From Citrobacter sp. RHB25-C09 (GTDB lineage Bacteria; Pseudomonadota; Gammaproteobacteria; Enterobacterales; Enterobacteriaceae): a stretch of DNA of 64,000 nt. The notes beneath the pieces are model-generated. The model was not told the DNA's origin. It saw only the letters and a program-made list of their open reading frames with translations, and did no database searches. The stretch's first letter is position 1. Each line of letters begins with the position of its first letter. Location: positions 3,038,001-3,102,000 of the forward strand of contig NZ_CP057483.1 in NCBI RefSeq assembly GCF_013836145.1. The letters run 5' to 3'. This document shows, piece after piece, positions 63,305-64,000 of this stretch. The position numbers and the translations under genes are program-made.

Positions 63305-63332
63305 AAAAAAGCACCTTTTTAGGTGCTTTTTT
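63305..63332 (+). terminator. Terminator of cysK
   Basis: AAAAAAGCACC / GGTGCTTTTTT with a T-rich loop lies about 20 bp after the cysK stop. Confidence 0.92.
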
Positions 63333-63663
63333 GTGGCCTACTTCAAACTTTAACCCCACCTGGCATTGATTCACCCTGCCTGCTCTGGTATTTAACCTGA
63401 TTAATTATTTTGAAGCGTGAAATTAATCGTTAAAGGAAAACTGTTGGCTGAATCGATTTTATGATTTGGTTCAAGTCTTGTTTTCGCGGCATAATGTTTA
63501 ATGACGAGCGTAACGTCAGCTGCCAGAAGTTACCTGCTACGGATTGGGTATAACACCTGGTGTGTCGCCCCGTTTGCTCCGGCGCTAACTATACAGGCTA
63601 AAGTCGAACCGCCAGGCTAGACTTTAGTTCCACAACACTAAACCTATAAGTTGGGGAAATACA
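63333..63663 (+). promoter_or_regulatory. ptsHI promoter and leader region
   Basis: This 330-bp gap has no gene and should hold the several ptsH promoters known in E. coli (CRP- and Mlc-regulated). It includes the Mlc-like site at 63405-63426. GGGGAAA precedes the ptsH ATG. Confidence 0.55.
63405..63426. promoter_or_regulatory. Mlc-like operator in the ptsHI promoter region
   Basis: TTATTTTGAAGCGTGAAATT followed by AA has the outer TTATTT/AATTAA symmetry of Mlc sites and lies in the cysK-ptsH gap, where E. coli has the ptsH P0 promoter and an Mlc site. The match is by eye. Confidence 0.5.
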
Positions 63664-63921
63664 ATGTTCCAGCAAGAAGTTACTATTACCGCTCCGAACG
63701 GTCTGCATACCCGCCCTGCTGCTCAGTTTGTTAAAGAAGCGAAAGGCTTCACTTCTGAAATTACTGTGACTTCCAACGGCAAAAGCGCCAGCGCGAAAAG
63801 CCTTTTCAAACTGCAAACTCTGGGCCTGACTCAGGGTACTGTTGTTACCCTCTCTGCAGAAGGTGAAGACGAGCAAAAAGCAGTTGAACATCTGGTTAAG
63901 CTGATGGCAGAACTGGAATAA
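63664..63921 (+). CDS. ptsH: Phosphocarrier protein HPr
   Basis: An 85-residue HPr of the PTS. The phosphorylated His15 is in APNGLHTRPAAQFVKEA, and the Ser46 region is KSASAKSLFKLQTL. It moves phosphate from enzyme I to sugar-specific EIIA proteins. It is the first gene of ptsHI(crr), with ptsI starting 45 bp later. The HPr domain of the disrupted fryA is a paralogue. Confidence 0.98.
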   Translation: MFQQEVTITAPNGLHTRPAAQFVKEAKGFTSEITVTSNGKSASAKSLFKLQTLGLTQGTVVTLSAEGEDEQKAVEHLVKLMAELE

Positions 63922-63966
63922 GTTTTCCGGGGTCTTTTCAATATCAGTCACAAGTAAGGTAGGGTT

Positions 63967-64000
63967 ATGATTTCAGGCATTTTAGCATCCCCGGGTATCG
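63967..64000 (+). CDS. ptsI: PTS enzyme I (partial, first codons only)
   Basis: The ATG at 63967 begins MISGILASPGI, the conserved N-terminus of enzyme I, and runs off the right edge. GTAAGGTAGGG provides the ribosome-binding site. The position after ptsH confirms the call. Confidence 0.95.
   Translation, partial: MISGILASPGI

Overview
The window is enterobacterial chromosome. Gene content and order match the E. coli/Salmonella segment fadJ-fadI ... argW ... lpxP-alaC-ypdABC ... fry-glk ... mntH-nupC ... gltX-valUXY-lysV-xapRBA ... ligA-zipA-cysZ-cysK-ptsHI. An ipdC/aldo-keto reductase pair, a TRAP-linked sugar-acid operon and several inserted genes point to a Citrobacter-like member of the family. 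The genus is an inference from gene content, not a measured identity.

Layout. 1-6.3 kb: fatty-acid genes (fadJ partial, fadI, yfcZ, fadL) with FadR-type sites, then the lipoprotein mlaA and the FNT-family channel yfdC. 6.36 kb: a tRNA-Arg(CCU) (argW) whose genomic CCA is replaced by CTT. 6.5-14.8 kb: an accessory block consisting of a DUF1062 protein, a small zinc-ribbon protein, and a six-gene minus-strand operon (TRAP transporter, PfkB-type kinase, 2-hydroxyacid dehydrogenase, LacI-type regulator) that looks like a 2-ketogluconate route. The block is closed by a decayed second copy of the DUF1062 gene. 14.8-18.3 kb: a PEMT/ICMT-like membrane methyltransferase, a yegP paralogue and a polar amino-acid ABC transporter. 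19-25.5 kb: lpxP, the 23-residue ypdK, alaC, and the YpdA/YpdB two-component system with ypdC.

25.5-31.7 kb: genes not found at this position in E. coli K-12. These are a cold-shock-domain protein, an RluA-like pseudouridine synthase and a yaiL homologue, followed by an AT-rich cassette of four plus-strand genes (TerB-like protein; 557-residue membrane protein with an HNH-like core; unknown; Nudix). The cassette is the best candidate for an undescribed system. 31.7-38 kb: the fry PTS operon (fryB, fryC, ypdF, ypdE, fryA), in which fryA carries a one-base deletion and ypdF a nonsense codon. The sugar route therefore appears to be decaying while ypdAB remains intact.

38-64 kb: mostly core genes. 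They comprise glk, yfeO, ipdC with a divergent aldo-keto reductase, ypeC, mntH, nupC, pdeA, two tRNA-Ala genes, yfeC-yfeD, gltX, three identical tRNA-Val genes plus lysV, xapR-xapB-xapA, a yfeN remnant, a flxA-like gene behind a near-consensus sigma-28 promoter, yfeH, ypeB-ligA, zipA, cysZ, cysK, ptsH and the first codons of ptsI. A 156-bp tandem duplication downstream of lysV repeats the tRNA 3-prime end and its terminator.

Family assignments come from recalled sequence patterns and motif reading; no search was run.
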